A stretch of 64,000 nucleotides of DNA from Nocardia sp. NBC_01327 (GCF_035958815.1 NZ_CP108383.1:7068001-7132000), one strand, 5' to 3'; shown: positions 16,578 through 25,578, counted from the stretch's first letter. Made by a program: numbers and translations. The notes: generated from the sequence alone by a model not told the origin.

Positions 16578-18215
16578 ATGAAAACGGTTGCGGGGCAGAC
16601 CGATCAGGTTGTGGTTGTGGGCGCGGGGCTGTCCGGGCTGGCGGCGGCGCTGCATCTGGTGGGGGCCGGGCGGCGGGTGACGGTGCTGGAGCGGGCCGAT
16701 CATCCGGGTGGGCGGGTCGGGTTGTACCGCGGGGACGATTACGAGATCGATTCCGGGGCAACGATTCTGACCATGCCGGAGTTGATCGACGAGGCATTGG
16801 GCGCGGTCGGGCATACGCGCGCATCGGTGGGGCTGGAGATTCTCGCGATGGCTCCGGCCTATCGGGCGCGGTTCGCCGACGGGTCCGTCGTCGGGGTGTA
16901 CTCGGATCCGGACGAGATGACCGCCGAGGTCACCCGGGTGCGGGATGCGGCTGCGGGACAACGGTATCGGCGACTGCGCGGGTGGTTGCAGGGCGTCTAC
17001 GACTCCGAGTTCGGGCAGTTCATGGACACCAACTTCGATTCACCGCTCGATATGGTGCGGTATCCGCAGAAGCGCACCGCGCTCGTGAAACTGGTGCGGC
17101 TGGGCGGTTTCGGGCGGCTCGGGCCTCGGGTGCGCACGCTCATGGGCGATGAGCGACTGGCACGGCTGTTCAGCTTCCAGGCGCTCTTCGCGGGCACGGC
17201 CCCGGATCAGGCGCTGGCCGTGTACGGCGCGATTCCGTATATGGACACCTGCCTGGGCGTGTACTACCCGGTCGGCGGCATGCGCGCCATCGCCGACGCC
17301 CTCGCGCGCGCCTTCACCGCGGCGGGCGGCACCCTCGAATTGCGTACCGAGGTCACCGGAATCGACTACCGCGGCCGCCGCGCCACCGGTGTGCGCACCG
17401 CCGACGGCCGTACCCTGCCCTGCGATGCCGTGGTGGTCACCGCCGATATCGGCAGCCTGCAGCGCTTCGGCCTGCGCCGCCGCCGCGGCCTGCGCGCCTC
17501 CCCCTCCGCCGTGGTCGCACACGGCACGGTTCCGGCCGAGATCGCCGCGACCTGGCCGGTGCAGGCGCACCACACCATCGAGTTCGGCGAGGAGTGGGAC
17601 CGCACCTTCACCGAGATCGCGGCGCGGCCGGGGTGGCGGGGTGGGAGCAGACACGGCAGCGGCACGCTGATGAGCGATCCGTCACTGCTGCTCACCCGCC
17701 CCGCGCTCACCGACCCGGGCCTCTACATCGACCGCGCACAGCAGCACATCGACGCCGCCGGGCACCTCACCGGCACCGTCCGCCACGAACCGCTGTCGCT
17801 GCTGGCCCCCTGCCCCAACCTCGATGCCGCACCGCTCGATTGGGACCGGCTCGGCCCGTTCTACCTGCGCGAACTCCTGCAGGTCCTGGAAGATCGCGGC
17901 TACCACGGCATTTCGGAGCACTTCCGCATCGACCACCTGGACACGCCGCGAACATGGGAGAGCCGGGGCATGCTCGCGGGCACCCCGTTCTCGGCCGCGC
18001 ACCTGTTCCGGCAGACCGGTCCCTTCCGCACCCGGAACCTGGTGCGCGACCGGGATAATGTGGTTCTCGCGGGTTCCGGTACCGTGCCTGGCGTAGGCGT
18101 ACCCACGGTGCTGCTGTCCGGGAAACTGGCCGCGACACGCATCACAGGTGATCTGCGACATGCCCGGGCCGGAAGCCCACCCGCCGGGGCGGTAGCAGTG
18201 CCACACAAGCACTAG
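16578..18215 (+). CDS. crtI: Phytoene desaturase CrtI
   Basis: 545 aa FAD-dependent desaturase converting phytoene to lycopene. Seen: Rossmann motif VVVVGAGLSGLAAALHL (about 11-27), ERADHPGGRVGLYR, YYPVGGMRAIADALARAF (about 231-248), and the C-terminal FAD motif VLAGSGTVPGVGVPTVLLSG (about 500-519). ATG at 16578 follows AGGAAG; the frame stays open upstream, but the family N-terminus begins here. It lies between GGPP synthase and mptA/crtB. Its stop overlaps a TAGACT -10-like box for mptA. Confidence 0.93.
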   Translation: MKTVAGQTDQVVVVGAGLSGLAAALHLVGAGRRVTVLERADHPGGRVGLYRGDDYEIDSGATILTMPELIDEALGAVGHTRASVGLEILAMAPAYRARFADGSVVGVYSDPDEMTAEVTRVRDAAAGQRYRRLRGWLQGVYDSEFGQFMDTNFDSPLDMVRYPQKRTALVKLVRLGGFGRLGPRVRTLMGDERLARLFSFQALFAGTAPDQALAVYGAIPYMDTCLGVYYPVGGMRAIADALARAFTAAGGTLELRTEVTGIDYRGRRATGVRTADGRTLPCDAVVVTADIGSLQRFGLRRRRGLRASPSAVVAHGTVPAEIAATWPVQAHHTIEFGEEWDRTFTEIAARPGWRGGSRHGSGTLMSDPSLLLTRPALTDPGLYIDRAQQHIDAAGHLTGTVRHEPLSLLAPCPNLDAAPLDWDRLGPFYLRELLQVLEDRGYHGISEHFRIDHLDTPRTWESRGMLAGTPFSAAHLFRQTGPFRTRNLVRDRDNVVLAGSGTVPGVGVPTVLLSGKLAATRITGDLRHARAGSPPAGAVAVPHKH

Positions 18216-18280
18216 ACTGACCGGCGTCCTGACTCCAATGCGGCGGGCGCCGCCGACCTTTCCGGGGGGAACGACCACCG

Positions 18281-19885
18281 ATGCCAACCCCCGATATGGA
18301 CGTCACCACGACTCTCGACCCGCTCCCCATCGTTTCCGCCGACGCAGTGGCACACCGCCACATGCGCAATGCCGGCGATTTCGCGCGCAGCCCCGAGGGC
18401 AAGGCCGCACTGCTCGGCTTCTTCGGTGCGCTCATGATCACCTTCGGCGGTTTCGGCGCGGGCAGTGTGCGCCGCAACGATCCGCTGCTGGAGACCGCGC
18501 ATCTGTCCTGGCTGCGCTTCGGCCACGGCTACGCGCTCTCGACGGTGTTCGTGTGGATCGGCGTGCTGGCCATGATCACCGCGTGGGTTCGGCTGGGACG
18601 GGCCACCATCGGCACCGTCCCCCATGCCTCGGTGACGCTGAACGAACTGCGCGCCATTGTCGGCATCTGGATCTTCCCGCTGCTGTTCGCGGTGCCGATG
18701 TTCTCCCGCGACGCCTATTCGTATCTGGCGCAGGGCGCGCTGCTGCGCGACGGATTCAACCCGTACCAGGTCGGGCCGGTGGTGAATCCCGGTGTGCTGC
18801 TGGACAATGTGAGCCCGGTGTGGACCACCACCACCGCGCCGTACGGGCCGATCTTCCTGCTGCTGGCGCGCGGCATCACCTCCATCACCGGAGACAATGT
18901 GGTGGCCGGGACCATCGCGCTGCGACTGGTCATGCTGCCGGGGCTGGCGCTGATGATGTGGTCGGTACCGCATCTCACCAAACATCTGGGCGGTAAGCCC
19001 ACCACCGCGCTGTGGCTGGCGGTGCTCAATCCGCTGGTGCTGATTCATCTCATCGGCGGCGTGCACAACGAGATGCTCATGGTCGGGCTCATGGCCGCCG
19101 GTATCGCCCTGGTGCTCGAACACCATCACGTGGGCGGGATCGTGGTCGTCGCCATCGGCGTGGGCGTGAAAGCGACAGCGGGCATAGCCCTGCCATTCCT
19201 GGTGTGGATCTGGATGATTCACGAACGCGAACGACGCGCCGCCCAGGGCGAGGCCGAACTGCCGCATCCCGCGGTCATGTTCGCCAAGATCGCCGGGCTC
19301 GGCGTGGCGGTGTTCTGCGCCGTATTCGTGGCGGCGTCGGCACTGGCCAATGTGGGCATCGGCTGGCTGACCGCGCTGTCCGGCTCGAAGAAGATCATCA
19401 ACTGGCTGTCGCTGCCGACGATCATGGCGCACATGGTCACCTGGGTGACGCCGCTGCGCATGGAATCGGTGCTGTCGGTGACCCGCATGATGTGCGCCGG
19501 TGCGCTGGTCGTGGTGCTGGCGTGGACCTGGTGGCGCTTCCGGAACACCGAACGCGAAGCGGTCCTGGGCATTCTGATCGCCTTCGTGGCGATCGTGATC
19601 CTGTCCCCCGCCGCGCTGCCCTGGTACTACTCGTGGCCGCTGGCCCTGGCCGCCGGATTCGCGCTGTCCACCACCACCTTGCAGTGGCTGGTGGGGCTGT
19701 GCACCTGGCTCATGCTGGTATTCCAGCCGGACGGGTCCATCGGGCTCTACAACTTCTGGCATGTCGCGCTGGCCACCTTCGCCGCCGTGGTCGCGGCGGT
19801 GTCGCTGCGGACCGTCGATCCGCTCAAGCTCAGCGCGCACGTGCCGCAGCCGGCGAGTATCGGCGCGCCGCCCACCCCGGCATGA
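18281..19885 (+). CDS. mptA: Alpha-(1->6)-mannosyltransferase MptA (GT-C, GT87)
   Basis: 534 aa with 12 or so membrane helices. Polyprenyl-phosphate-mannose-dependent mannosyltransferase that extends the distal alpha-1,6 mannan core of lipomannan on the outer face of the membrane. The GT-C acidic motif lies in the first extracytoplasmic loop (MFSRDAYSYLAQG, about 145-157). Further family blocks: NPYQVGP, LHLIGGVHNE-type ILHLIGG region, and LPWYYSWPLAL near the C-terminus. ATG at 18281 with GGGGGGA about 11 nt upstream. The last 4 bp (ATGA) overlap crtB, coupling an envelope mannosyltransferase to phytoene synthase. Equivalent to Rv2174. Confidence 0.92.
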   Translation: MPTPDMDVTTTLDPLPIVSADAVAHRHMRNAGDFARSPEGKAALLGFFGALMITFGGFGAGSVRRNDPLLETAHLSWLRFGHGYALSTVFVWIGVLAMITAWVRLGRATIGTVPHASVTLNELRAIVGIWIFPLLFAVPMFSRDAYSYLAQGALLRDGFNPYQVGPVVNPGVLLDNVSPVWTTTTAPYGPIFLLLARGITSITGDNVVAGTIALRLVMLPGLALMMWSVPHLTKHLGGKPTTALWLAVLNPLVLIHLIGGVHNEMLMVGLMAAGIALVLEHHHVGGIVVVAIGVGVKATAGIALPFLVWIWMIHERERRAAQGEAELPHPAVMFAKIAGLGVAVFCAVFVAASALANVGIGWLTALSGSKKIINWLSLPTIMAHMVTWVTPLRMESVLSVTRMMCAGALVVVLAWTWWRFRNTEREAVLGILIAFVAIVILSPAALPWYYSWPLALAAGFALSTTTLQWLVGLCTWLMLVFQPDGSIGLYNFWHVALATFAAVVAAVSLRTVDPLKLSAHVPQPASIGAPPTPA

Positions 19886-20796
19886 GTTCGGTGGAACTCG
19901 CACTCGCCTACCGGGACTGCCGCCGCATTGCCGCCGAGCACGGGCGCACGTACTTCCTCGCCACCCGGCTGCTGGAGTCCGAGCGAAGACCGGCCGTGCA
20001 CGCGCTGTACGCGTTCGCGCGCATGGTGGACGACATCGTCGACGACAGCGCCGCGGTGACGCGCGCCGAATATTCGGCGGCGCACCTGGATCGGATCGAG
20101 CACGAACTGCGCGGGCGGCTCGCGCAGGCGCCCGCGCAGTCCCTTGCGATCGACGAGGACCGCGTCCTGCTCGCCGTCTCCGACACCATCCGGCGGTATG
20201 ACATTGCGGCCGAACACTTCTGGGTGTTCCTGGACTCCATGCGCATGGACATCCCCAGCAGCCCGCAGTACCGCGACCGGTACCCCACCATGGACGCCCT
20301 GCGCGCCTACATGCGCGGCAGCGCCGCCGCCATCGGCCTGCAACTGCTGCCGGTGCTGGGCACCGTCGTCCCGATCGCCGAGGCCGAACCCGCCGCCGCG
20401 GCACTCGGAGAAGCCTTCCAGCTCACCAATTTCCTGCGCGATATCGCCGAAGACCTCGACCGCGGCCGCCGCTACCTGCCCGCCGACGAACTCGCCGCCT
20501 TCGGCGTCACCGACGACCTCCTGCAGCACTGCCGCAAAACCGGCCGCACCGACCAGCGCGTACGCCGCGCCCTGGCCCACCTGATCGCCGTCAACCGCGA
20601 CATCTACCGCACCGCGGTCCCCGGCATCGACCTACTGACCCCCCGCGTGCGCCCCGCCATCCGCACCGCCGCCACCCTCTACAGCGGCATCCTCGACGAA
20701 ATCGAACGCACCGACTACGCCGTCTTCACCCGCCGCGCCGCAGTCCCCCGCCACCGCCGACTACGCGTCGCCGCAAGGGAATTCGCCCTCGCCTAG
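19882..20796 (+). CDS. crtB: Phytoene synthase CrtB
   Basis: 304 aa. Joins two GGPP to make phytoene. Both Asp-rich motifs are present: DDIVDD (about 49-54) and the second signature NFLRDIAEDLDRGR (about 184-197). The ATG overlaps the mptA stop by 4 bp. A convergent hairpin (20810-20838) follows. Together with idsA2 and crtI it completes the route from isoprenyl diphosphates to lycopene. Confidence 0.94.
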   Translation: MSSVELALAYRDCRRIAAEHGRTYFLATRLLESERRPAVHALYAFARMVDDIVDDSAAVTRAEYSAAHLDRIEHELRGRLAQAPAQSLAIDEDRVLLAVSDTIRRYDIAAEHFWVFLDSMRMDIPSSPQYRDRYPTMDALRAYMRGSAAAIGLQLLPVLGTVVPIAEAEPAAAALGEAFQLTNFLRDIAEDLDRGRRYLPADELAAFGVTDDLLQHCRKTGRTDQRVRRALAHLIAVNRDIYRTAVPGIDLLTPRVRPAIRTAATLYSGILDEIERTDYAVFTRRAAVPRHRRLRVAAREFALA

Positions 20797-20809
20797 GCAG
20801 TGCTCTCAA

Positions 20810-20838
20810 CCGTGCCCGGTGCTGAGCGCCGGGCACGG
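20810..20838. terminator. Bidirectional hairpin between crtB and the Rv2175c-like gene
   Basis: CCGTGCCCGG and CCGGGCACGG, a perfect 10-bp stem with a 9-nt loop between convergent stops. Confidence 0.75.
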
Positions 20839-20851
20839 CCGTTATTCAGAA

Positions 20852-21220
20852 TCAAAACGGATCTGCGGCCGCTCGCCGGATTACTTCGCGGGCGAGGTCG
20901 CCGTGCAGGGCGTCGATGGGACGGCCGGGGAGGGAATCGTCCTCGGTGTAGATCCACTCGAGGATTTCCTCGTTGGTGTAGCGGCTGTCGCGCATGACCG
21001 TGATCAGGGGGGTGACATGTTTGGCGATCGCGCCGGTGGAGTCGAAGAACTCCTCGGGTATGCCGATCACACCGTCGCGGCGGACCGCGATGAGCTGGTG
21101 CTCACGCAGCAGTGCGTGCACCCGGGTCACGGCCATCCCCATCAGCTCGGCCACATCGGGCAGAGCGAGCAGGGTCACCGAATCGGGCAGGACATCATCG
21201 CTGTAGGGAATGGCACTCAC
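20852..21220 (-). CDS. Rv2175c-like winged-helix DNA-binding protein
   Basis: 122 aa. N-terminal helix-turn-helix-like segment LPDVAELMGMAVTRVHALLR (about 20-39) and a C-terminal helix with GRPIDALHG and AREVIRRAAA. In M. tuberculosis Rv2175c is a DNA-binding substrate of the adjacent kinase PknL, and the same divergent pairing is kept here. I chose the GTG at 21220 because a TACCGT -10 box lies exactly 7 nt upstream (leaderless); an open frame to 21280 would overlap the pknL promoter. Confidence 0.85.
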   Translation of the reverse strand: MSAIPYSDDVLPDSVTLLALPDVAELMGMAVTRVHALLREHQLIAVRRDGVIGIPEEFFDSTGAIAKHVTPLITVMRDSRYTNEEILEWIYTEDDSLPGRPIDALHGDLAREVIRRAAADPF

Positions 21221-21227
21221 GCCCGTA

Positions 21228-21233
21228 ACGGTA
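21228..21233 (-). promoter_or_regulatory. -10 box of a leaderless promoter for the Rv2175c-like gene
   Basis: TACCGT on the minus strand, 7 nt before the GTG at 21220. Confidence 0.5.
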
Positions 21234-21318
21234 GTCGGTCGGGTCGCTACGGACGCATCACACCCCGACCCGACTACCATCGGGTGAGCCGCACAGGGCG
21301 GATCGGAAGTCGGAAGGG

Positions 21319-23328
21319 TTGCTGTTGATCGGCCAGATGCTGGAAGGGCGCTACCGCATCGACGCGCCGATCGCGCGCGGCGGCATGTCCATGGTCTTCC
21401 GGGGAGTGGACACTCGCCTGGATCGACCGGTCGCCATCAAGGTGATGGACCCCAAGTTCGCCCATGATCCGCAGTTCCTCCAGCGTTTCGAACTGGAGGC
21501 CCGCGCGGTCGCCAAGCTCAAGCATCCGGGTCTGGTCGCCGTGTACGACCAGGGTGTGGACGGGGATCACCCCTTCCTCATCATGGAGCTCGTCGAGGGC
21601 GGCACGCTGCGCGAGCTACTACGCGAACGCGGACCCATGCCCCCGCACGCGGTCCGCGCGGTTGCCGAACCGGTGCTGGCCGCCGTCGGCGTCGCGCACG
21701 CGGCCGGGCTGGTGCACCGCGATATCAAACCGGAGAACGTGCTCATCTCCGACTCCGGAGAGGTCAAGATCGCCGATTTCGGCCTGGTGCGCGCCGTGGC
21801 CTCGGCGAATATCACCTCGGCCAGCGTGATTCTCGGTACCGCGGCCTATCTGTCCCCCGAACAGGTCACCAGCGGCAGCGCCGACGCGCGCAGCGATGTG
21901 TACTCCGCGGGCATCCTCATCTTCGAGATGCTCACCGGGCGCACCCCGTTCAACGGCGACACCTCCATTTCGATCGCACTGCAGCGGGTCGAGAAGGATG
22001 TGCCCAGCCCCAGCCGGCTCATCGGCGGCGTCCCACCGGAATTCGATGAACTGGTCGCACACGCCACCGCGCGCGAACCGTCGCACCGATTCGCGAACGC
22101 CACCGAGATGGCGGGCGAATTGCGGCGCATCGCACGGGAACTGCAGCTGCCGGACTACCGCGTGCCCGCGCCGACCGAATCCGCCGAACATGTGAGCGCC
22201 CGCTACAAGGTCGCGCCCGCAACACCCCCGCCCCCCCGGCAGGCGCCCGCGCGGCACACACCCGCCGCACACGCCGCGACCGAGGCGACCACCTGGATTC
22301 CCGCCGATCCGCCCACGCAGCACATGGGGCAGCAGCATCAGCAGCACACCCGGGTCATGACCGCCGCGCGCGAACTGCCGCCCGAGTACGCCCCACCCCC
22401 GGGACCGCCGGGCAGAGAACGCACTCCGCGGTCGGATCTCATCGAGAACCGCGGCAAATCCCGGCGCACCGTCTTCATCTGGCTCGGCATCGTCATCACC
22501 CTCGCGCTCCTGCTCGGCATCGGCGGCTGGTGGCTGGGGGTGGGCAGATACTCGGCGGTGCCGTCGATCGCCGGGCTCGACAGCCAGCGGGCGGTCACCA
22601 CACTGCAGGATGCCGGATTCAAGACCGAGACCAGACAGAAAGCGTCCGACATCATTCCGGTCGGCAATGTGGTCGGCACCGATCCGGCCGCCGGAACGAA
22701 GGTCGTCAAAGGCTCGACGGTCGCGGTGCTGGTCTCGAGCGGTAAACCGAAAGTCCCGGAAATCACTGCGGGACAGGACGTCGCCAGTGTCGAGAAGGCG
22801 ATCAGAGACGCCGGGCTGGTCCCGGTCGAATCCGGGGACGTGGGCAGTACCGCCCCCAAAGGCACTGTCGCCAAAGTGGATCCGGCCCCCGGCACCGTCC
22901 TGCCCGCCGGGGGCAGCGTGAAGGTGTACCGCAGCAAGGGCGTCGTCTCGGCGAAGGTCCCCGACGTGAGCGGTAAGACCGAGGACGAGGCCAAGGCGGT
23001 ACTGCAGAAGGCCGGAATTACCGTGCAGGACACCAGATCCGAGTACAACGGGAAGGTCAAGGCCGGGCAGGTGATCGGCACCGACCCGGCCGCCGGCTCC
23101 ACCGTCGACTCCGGCACCGTCACCCTGATCGTGAACAATGCGGTCGAAGTACCGAATCTGCTCGGCTCCAGCGTCGCCAGCGCCCGCAGCAAACTCCAAG
23201 CCCTGGGCTTGCAGGTCACGGTGCGTCAGCTGGCCAATAACGACGGTTCGATCGTCATCTCCCAATCCACCGCTCCCGGCGGGAATGTGGAATCAGGATC
23301 CACCATTACGATCGTCGCACTGCCTTAG
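21319..23328 (+). CDS. pknL: Serine/threonine protein kinase PknL with four PASTA domains
   Basis: 669 aa. Cytoplasmic Hanks-type kinase (about 1-275): invariant Lys41 in AIKV, catalytic HRDIKPEN with Asp134, DFG at 152-154, and APE-equivalent LSPE. Then a Pro/His/Gln-rich linker (280-380), one membrane helix (about 383-405) and four extracellular PASTA repeats (about 412-475, 478-540, 545-607, 610-669). PASTA domains sense peptidoglycan fragments in PknB-type kinases. M. tuberculosis PknL (399 aa, same genomic place) lacks them. Start uncertain: TTG 21319, TTG 21325 (better spaced from GGAAGGG) or ATG 21337. Confidence 0.92.
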   Translation: MLLIGQMLEGRYRIDAPIARGGMSMVFRGVDTRLDRPVAIKVMDPKFAHDPQFLQRFELEARAVAKLKHPGLVAVYDQGVDGDHPFLIMELVEGGTLRELLRERGPMPPHAVRAVAEPVLAAVGVAHAAGLVHRDIKPENVLISDSGEVKIADFGLVRAVASANITSASVILGTAAYLSPEQVTSGSADARSDVYSAGILIFEMLTGRTPFNGDTSISIALQRVEKDVPSPSRLIGGVPPEFDELVAHATAREPSHRFANATEMAGELRRIARELQLPDYRVPAPTESAEHVSARYKVAPATPPPPRQAPARHTPAAHAATEATTWIPADPPTQHMGQQHQQHTRVMTAARELPPEYAPPPGPPGRERTPRSDLIENRGKSRRTVFIWLGIVITLALLLGIGGWWLGVGRYSAVPSIAGLDSQRAVTTLQDAGFKTETRQKASDIIPVGNVVGTDPAAGTKVVKGSTVAVLVSSGKPKVPEITAGQDVASVEKAIRDAGLVPVESGDVGSTAPKGTVAKVDPAPGTVLPAGGSVKVYRSKGVVSAKVPDVSGKTEDEAKAVLQKAGITVQDTRSEYNGKVKAGQVIGTDPAAGSTVDSGTVTLIVNNAVEVPNLLGSSVASARSKLQALGLQVTVRQLANNDGSIVISQSTAPGGNVESGSTITIVALP

Positions 23329-23359
23329 CAATCTTGAAGCGAATAGCGCCGAAAGAGAT

Positions 23360-23390
23360 GGGCCCGGAACTGCTTTCGCAGTCCGGGCCC
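23360..23390. terminator. Bidirectional terminator between pknL and aroG
   Basis: GGGCCCGGAACTGC and GCAGTCCGGGCCC pair in a 13-bp stem with one bulged A and a TTTC loop, in the 78-bp gap between convergent genes. Confidence 0.8.
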
Positions 23391-23406
23391 CTCGCGTCCG
23401 GTAGGT

Positions 23407-24795
23407 TCAGCGCAGCATCTCGGCGACGAGGAACGCCAGCTCGAGCGATTGCTGAGTATTCAGTCGCGGATCGCACGCGGTCTCGTACCGGTTCTCCAGA
23501 TCCAGATCCGAGATGTCCTGTGCGCCACCGAGACATTCGGTGACGTTCTCACCGGTGAGCTCGATGTGCAGACCACCCGGATGGGTGCCGAGCGCGTGGT
23601 GCACCTCGAAGAAGCCCTGCACCTCATCGACGATGCGGTCGAAGTGCCGGGTCTTGTAGCCGTTCGAGGTCTCGTGCGTATTGCCGTGCATGGGATCGCA
23701 CTGCCAGATCACCTGATGTCCGGTGGCCTGCACCTTCTCGATGATCGCGGGCAGCACATCGCGCACCTTGTTATTGCCCATGCGCGCGACCAGGGTCAGG
23801 CGGCCCGGCTCATTGTTCGGATCCAGGCGCTCCACGTACTCCACCGCCAGCTCGGGGCTGGTGGTCGGGCCGATCTTCAATCCGATGGGATTGGCCAGCA
23901 GTTCGGCGAAGGCGATATGCGCGCCGTCGAGCTGACGGGTGCGCTCACCGATCCACAGGAAGTGCGCGGACAGGTCGTAGAGCAGCGGTTCCCCCGTGGT
24001 GGGGTGCTCGCTCAGGCGCAGCATGGCGCGCTCGTAATCGAGCACCAGCGCCTCGTGCGAGGCGTAGAGCCGGGCGGTCGACAGGTTCGGGTCGTTGACG
24101 CGGCAGGCCTTCATGAACGACAGCGCGCGGTCGATCTCGGTGGCCACGGTGTTGTAGCGGGCCCCGGCCGGGGACTGTGCGACGAACTCCCGATTCCACT
24201 CGTGCAGATTGTGCAGATCGGCGGTGCCCGCCGAGGTGAGCGCGCGCACCAGGTTCATGGCCGCCGACGCATTGGCGTACGCCCGCACCAGGCGGGACGG
24301 ATCGTGTTCCCGCACGGCCGGATCCGCGACCAGCGAGTTCACCATGTCACCGCGGTAGGAGACGAGGCCCAGCGCATCGGTGTCGGAGGAACGCGGCTTG
24401 GCGTACTGGCCCGCGATGCGCGCCACCTTCACCACCGGCAGGCTCGCCCCGTAGGTGAGCACCACGGCCATCTGCAGCAGGGTGCGGATATTGCCGCGAA
24501 TATGCGGCTCGGTGTTGTCGGCGAAGGTCTCCGCGCAGTCGCCGCCCTGCATGAGGAAGGCCTCACCGCGGGCCACCTCGGCCAGGCGTAGCTTCAGCTC
24601 CTCGACCTCGGCGGGCACGCAGATGGGCGGCACGCTCTCGAGCACGGTGCGCATCTTGGCGGCCTGCTCGGGGTCCCACGAGGGCTGCTGCAGGGCGGTG
24701 CGGGACAGTGCGTCGTCGAGGCGTCGACGCAGCTCTGCGGGCAACGGCGGAAGTTCCGGCAAGCGATCGATCGGTACGTCGACGGTCCAGTTCAC
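23407..24795 (-). CDS. aroG: Class II DAHP synthase AroG
   Basis: 462 aa, the length I recall for M. tuberculosis AroG. Condenses phosphoenolpyruvate and erythrose 4-phosphate to start the shikimate pathway. Seen: FLMQGGDCAETFADNTEPHI (PEP and metal site), RIAGQYAKPRS, GERTRQLDGAH, WQCDPMHGNTHE, and the C-terminal ETACDPRLNTQQSLELAF. GTG at 24795 begins the conserved VNWTVDVPID and lies 6 nt after TATTCT, so it is probably leaderless; the frame stays open further upstream. In mycobacteria this enzyme is regulated by aromatic amino acids and by complexing with chorismate mutase. Confidence 0.96.
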   Translation of the reverse strand: MNWTVDVPIDRLPELPPLPAELRRRLDDALSRTALQQPSWDPEQAAKMRTVLESVPPICVPAEVEELKLRLAEVARGEAFLMQGGDCAETFADNTEPHIRGNIRTLLQMAVVLTYGASLPVVKVARIAGQYAKPRSSDTDALGLVSYRGDMVNSLVADPAVREHDPSRLVRAYANASAAMNLVRALTSAGTADLHNLHEWNREFVAQSPAGARYNTVATEIDRALSFMKACRVNDPNLSTARLYASHEALVLDYERAMLRLSEHPTTGEPLLYDLSAHFLWIGERTRQLDGAHIAFAELLANPIGLKIGPTTSPELAVEYVERLDPNNEPGRLTLVARMGNNKVRDVLPAIIEKVQATGHQVIWQCDPMHGNTHETSNGYKTRHFDRIVDEVQGFFEVHHALGTHPGGLHIELTGENVTECLGGAQDISDLDLENRYETACDPRLNTQQSLELAFLVAEMLR

Positions 24796-24801
24796 TCGTT
24801 C

Positions 24802-24807
24802 AGAATA
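24802..24807 (-). promoter_or_regulatory. -10 box of a leaderless promoter for aroG
   Basis: TATTCT on the minus strand, 6 nt before the GTG at 24795. Confidence 0.6.
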
Positions 24808-25009
24808 CGGACCGGTACAAACCGTGTGGACTACACCCAGGGATGGAATCGCCGACACCGCGTGAACCCGATCTCACCCCGGCCCTCCGGCCGCGGCCGG
24901 ACACGCGGAACATAGGCTGGACGCCCGGAGGATCCACCCGGATCGTCCCCCGACCACCGACGTCGACGGCACAGGCCCGTGGCGGCGCACCGAGGAGAGA
25001 CCGATCTCG

Positions 25010-25507
25010 TTGAGATATTTTTACGATTCGGAATTCATCGAGGACGGTTCGACCATCGATCTCGTCTCCATCGCGGTGGTGTGCGAGGACGGCCGCGAAT
25101 ACTACGCGGTCTCAACGGAATTCGATGCCGGCAAGGCCGGCCCGTTCGTGCGCCGCAATGTGCTGCCGAAGCTGCCGCCGCCCGCCTCCCCGCTGTGGCG
25201 CAGCCGCGAGAAGATCCGCGAGGACCTCTACCGCTTCTTCCTCCCCCGCCCCGGCATCGAACCGGAGCTGTGGGCCTGGGTCGGCGCCTACGACCATGTG
25301 GCCCTGTGCCAGCTGTGGGGTTCGATGGTCGATCTGCCCAATGCCCTGCCCCGCTACACCAATGAGCTTCGGCAGCACTGGGTTCAGCACGGCAGCCCGG
25401 CGCTGCCGCCGATTCCCAAGGATGCGCACGACGCGCTCGCGGACGCCCGGCACAATCTGGCGAAGTTCGAGGCCATCGAATCGCATCGGCGCATGCACGC
25501 CTCCTGA
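25010..25507 (+). CDS. DEDDh 3'-5' exoribonuclease (Rv2179c family)
   Basis: 165 aa RNase T-like exoribonuclease. Metal ligands seen: Asp6 and Glu8 in FYDSEF, Asp in GAYDHVALCQLWG (about 93-105), and the last pair in DAHDALADARHN (His and Asp, about 138-149). The M. tuberculosis family member acts on 3' overhangs of double-stranded RNA. Start is a TTG at 25010, with AGGAGA about 12 nt upstream. From memory Rv2179c is on the same strand as aroG; here the gene is divergent from aroG, which implies a local rearrangement. Confidence 0.88.
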   Translation: MRYFYDSEFIEDGSTIDLVSIAVVCEDGREYYAVSTEFDAGKAGPFVRRNVLPKLPPPASPLWRSREKIREDLYRFFLPRPGIEPELWAWVGAYDHVALCQLWGSMVDLPNALPRYTNELRQHWVQHGSPALPPIPKDAHDALADARHNLAKFEAIESHRRMHAS

Positions 25508-25535
25508 TCACGGGCAGAGCCTCCTGATCACGGGC
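25501..25535 (+). repeat. Tandem repeat over the exoribonuclease stop
   Basis: CTCCTGATCACGGGC at 25501-25515 and again at 25521-25535 (20-bp period). The first copy contains the stop codon TGA; a small tandem duplication. Confidence 0.6.
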
Positions 25536-25545
25536 GGAAACGACT

Positions 25546-25578
25546 CGGGCCCCGAGAGACAGTGTCTCTCGGGGCCCG
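25546..25578. terminator. Bidirectional terminator
   Basis: CGGGCCCCGAGAGACA and its perfect inverse, a 16-bp inverted repeat around one central base, between the convergent exoribonuclease and acyltransferase genes. Confidence 0.85.

Noticed and set aside
18212..20404. Long open frame of 730 codons on the minus strand
   Set aside because: Antisense to mptA and crtB, rich in Arg/His/Gly with no domain; a composition artefact.
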